Assembly (NCBI GenBank): GCA_013821525.1
Contig: JACDGR010000060.1
Coordinates: 1-12,564 of the forward strand
Direction of reading: 5' to 3'
DNA length: 12,564 nucleotides
Source of the DNA: Actinomycetota bacterium
Lineage (GTDB): Bacteria; Actinomycetota; Thermoleophilia; Gaiellales; Gaiellaceae
Below are positions 12,025 through 12,564 of the stretch, piece after piece. Position 1 is the first letter of the stretch; every line of letters begins with the position of its first letter. The notes beneath the pieces are model-generated. The model had not been told where the DNA came from and searched no databases. It saw nothing but the letters and a program-made list of their open reading frames with translations. The position numbers and the translations under genes were made by a program.

Positions 12025-12564
12025 CGTTTCGCACGGCTCGAGTTGCGATGGTCTACGCGGCGTTCGGCTCGTACTGGATCATCAGCCGGCACGCGTTGCT
12101 GTTCCCGGACACGAGCTCGTATGCTCGCGGTCGAGCCTGTTGGTCGAGCACGGTCTCGTGTGTGACGGGTGGAGTCGCGGGGGTCGGCGGGCTCGAGCTG
12201 CTCGGGGTGATGGGAGCGGCTGCGGTCGGTGTTGTTGTTGCGAGTGCGGTGGGGTCGAGGTGGGCGTACTTGGGCGTGTTTGTACCGCCGATGATGTGGG
12301 CGATCGGCTCGGTCGATGCTCTGGCAGCGTCACTCGCGGCGCTGGCCTGCTGGGGTATCGGCAGGAGGGAGAACACGGCGACGGCGATAGCCGCCGCCGC
12401 CGCTGTAGCGATCTTCCACCTCGAGGCTGGCCTTGTAGTCGCGGTCGTCGAGCTGGGCGCACGTCACGTTCGCGTACCTCGCCCGGTCGCAGGCGCGCTC
12501 TCGGGCATCCTCGCGATGGCGGCAGTCGCCGCGGTGGGCCGCGCGCGAGGGGTAGGTCCGGACG
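12021..12564 (+). CDS. Polytopic membrane protein, 3' end off window
   Basis: ATG 12021 overlaps the Zot-like stop (ATGA) and the frame stays open for 181 codons to the edge. Several hydrophobic segments are visible (about 7-21, 50-79, 83-112, 119-143, 158-175), with an early FPDTSSY motif and three Cys in the first half. The FPDTSSY-like loop is faintly reminiscent of polytopic glycosyltransferase or polysaccharide-polymerase proteins, but I cannot assign it. In Ff phages the secretin gene IV occupies this place; this protein is not a secretin. It may be a phage export or superinfection-exclusion factor. Confidence 0.6.
   Translation, partial: MTFRTARVAMVYAAFGSYWIISRHALLFPDTSSYARGRACWSSTVSCVTGGVAGVGGLELLGVMGAAAVGVVVASAVGSRWAYLGVFVPPMMWAIGSVDALAASLAALACWGIGRRENTATAIAAAAAVAIFHLEAGLVVAVVELGARHVRVPRPVAGALSGILAMAAVAAVGRARGVGPD

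Noticed and set aside
1..12564. tRNA, rRNA or CRISPR array
   Set aside because: No cloverleaf with a T-loop consensus, no rRNA-like stretch and no regularly spaced repeats were found by reading both strands.

Overview
The window looks like a high-GC actinobacterial chromosome, most likely from the deep Thermoleophilia/Rubrobacteria side. The clues are the high G+C, frequent GTG starts, stop-start GTGA overlaps, a GarA-type FHA protein followed by its MerR partner, a single-motif RsiG-like c-di-GMP anti-sigma protein, and a nucleotidyltransferase/phosphomannomutase fusion. The lineage is inferred from protein resemblance, not from a marker gene. At about 7.6 kb ordinary chromosome gives way to what I read as the left part of an integrated filamentous phage (inovirus) running off the right edge.

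Chromosomal part (1-7116). A HutF-like amidohydrolase (minus strand, 3' end off the window) diverges, with 18 bp between start codons, from a CDP-alcohol phosphatidyltransferase. That gene is coupled by GTGA to an 841-residue sugar nucleotidyltransferase/phosphomannomutase fusion whose mutase half has lost classical active-site residues. After a 78-bp gap with a possible promoter comes a signalling block: RsiG-like protein, GTGA, zinc-ribbon/FHA GarA-like protein, GTGA, MerR regulator, 13 bp, adenine phosphoribosyltransferase. An inverted-repeat region, an unrecognised Cys-rich 202-aa protein, a doubtful small ORF and a convergent two-TM small membrane protein close this part.

Junction (7117-7710). 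About 465 bp without a convincing gene contain DnaA-box-like nonamers and small dyads. At 7581 the 11 bases ACTTGACATAA match (inverted) the XerD-side arm I recall for actinobacterial dif sites, and the rest of the site is divergent, as expected of an attL hybrid made by a XerCD-dependent phage. The same bases supply the -35 of a TTGACA-N17-CATTCT promoter. A GC palindrome and a long hairpin that buries the ribosome binding site of the first phage gene follow.

Phage part (about 7592-12564). The gene order parallels Ff-type filamentous phages: gene V-like small protein, a CxxC/CxxC zinc-binding peptide, five tiny membrane proteins joined head-to-tail by 4-bp overlaps (VII/IX-like and others), a major coat protein with signal peptide and one TM (VIII-like), a dyad, a large Cys-rich C-terminally anchored adsorption-like protein (III-like), a small polytopic protein (VI-like), a Zot/pI-family assembly ATPase carrying a zinc-knuckle-like segment, and a polytopic membrane protein cut by the window end. 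No replication initiator, integrase or secretin is visible; the initiator may lie to the right, and a secretin would not be expected if the host has a single membrane.
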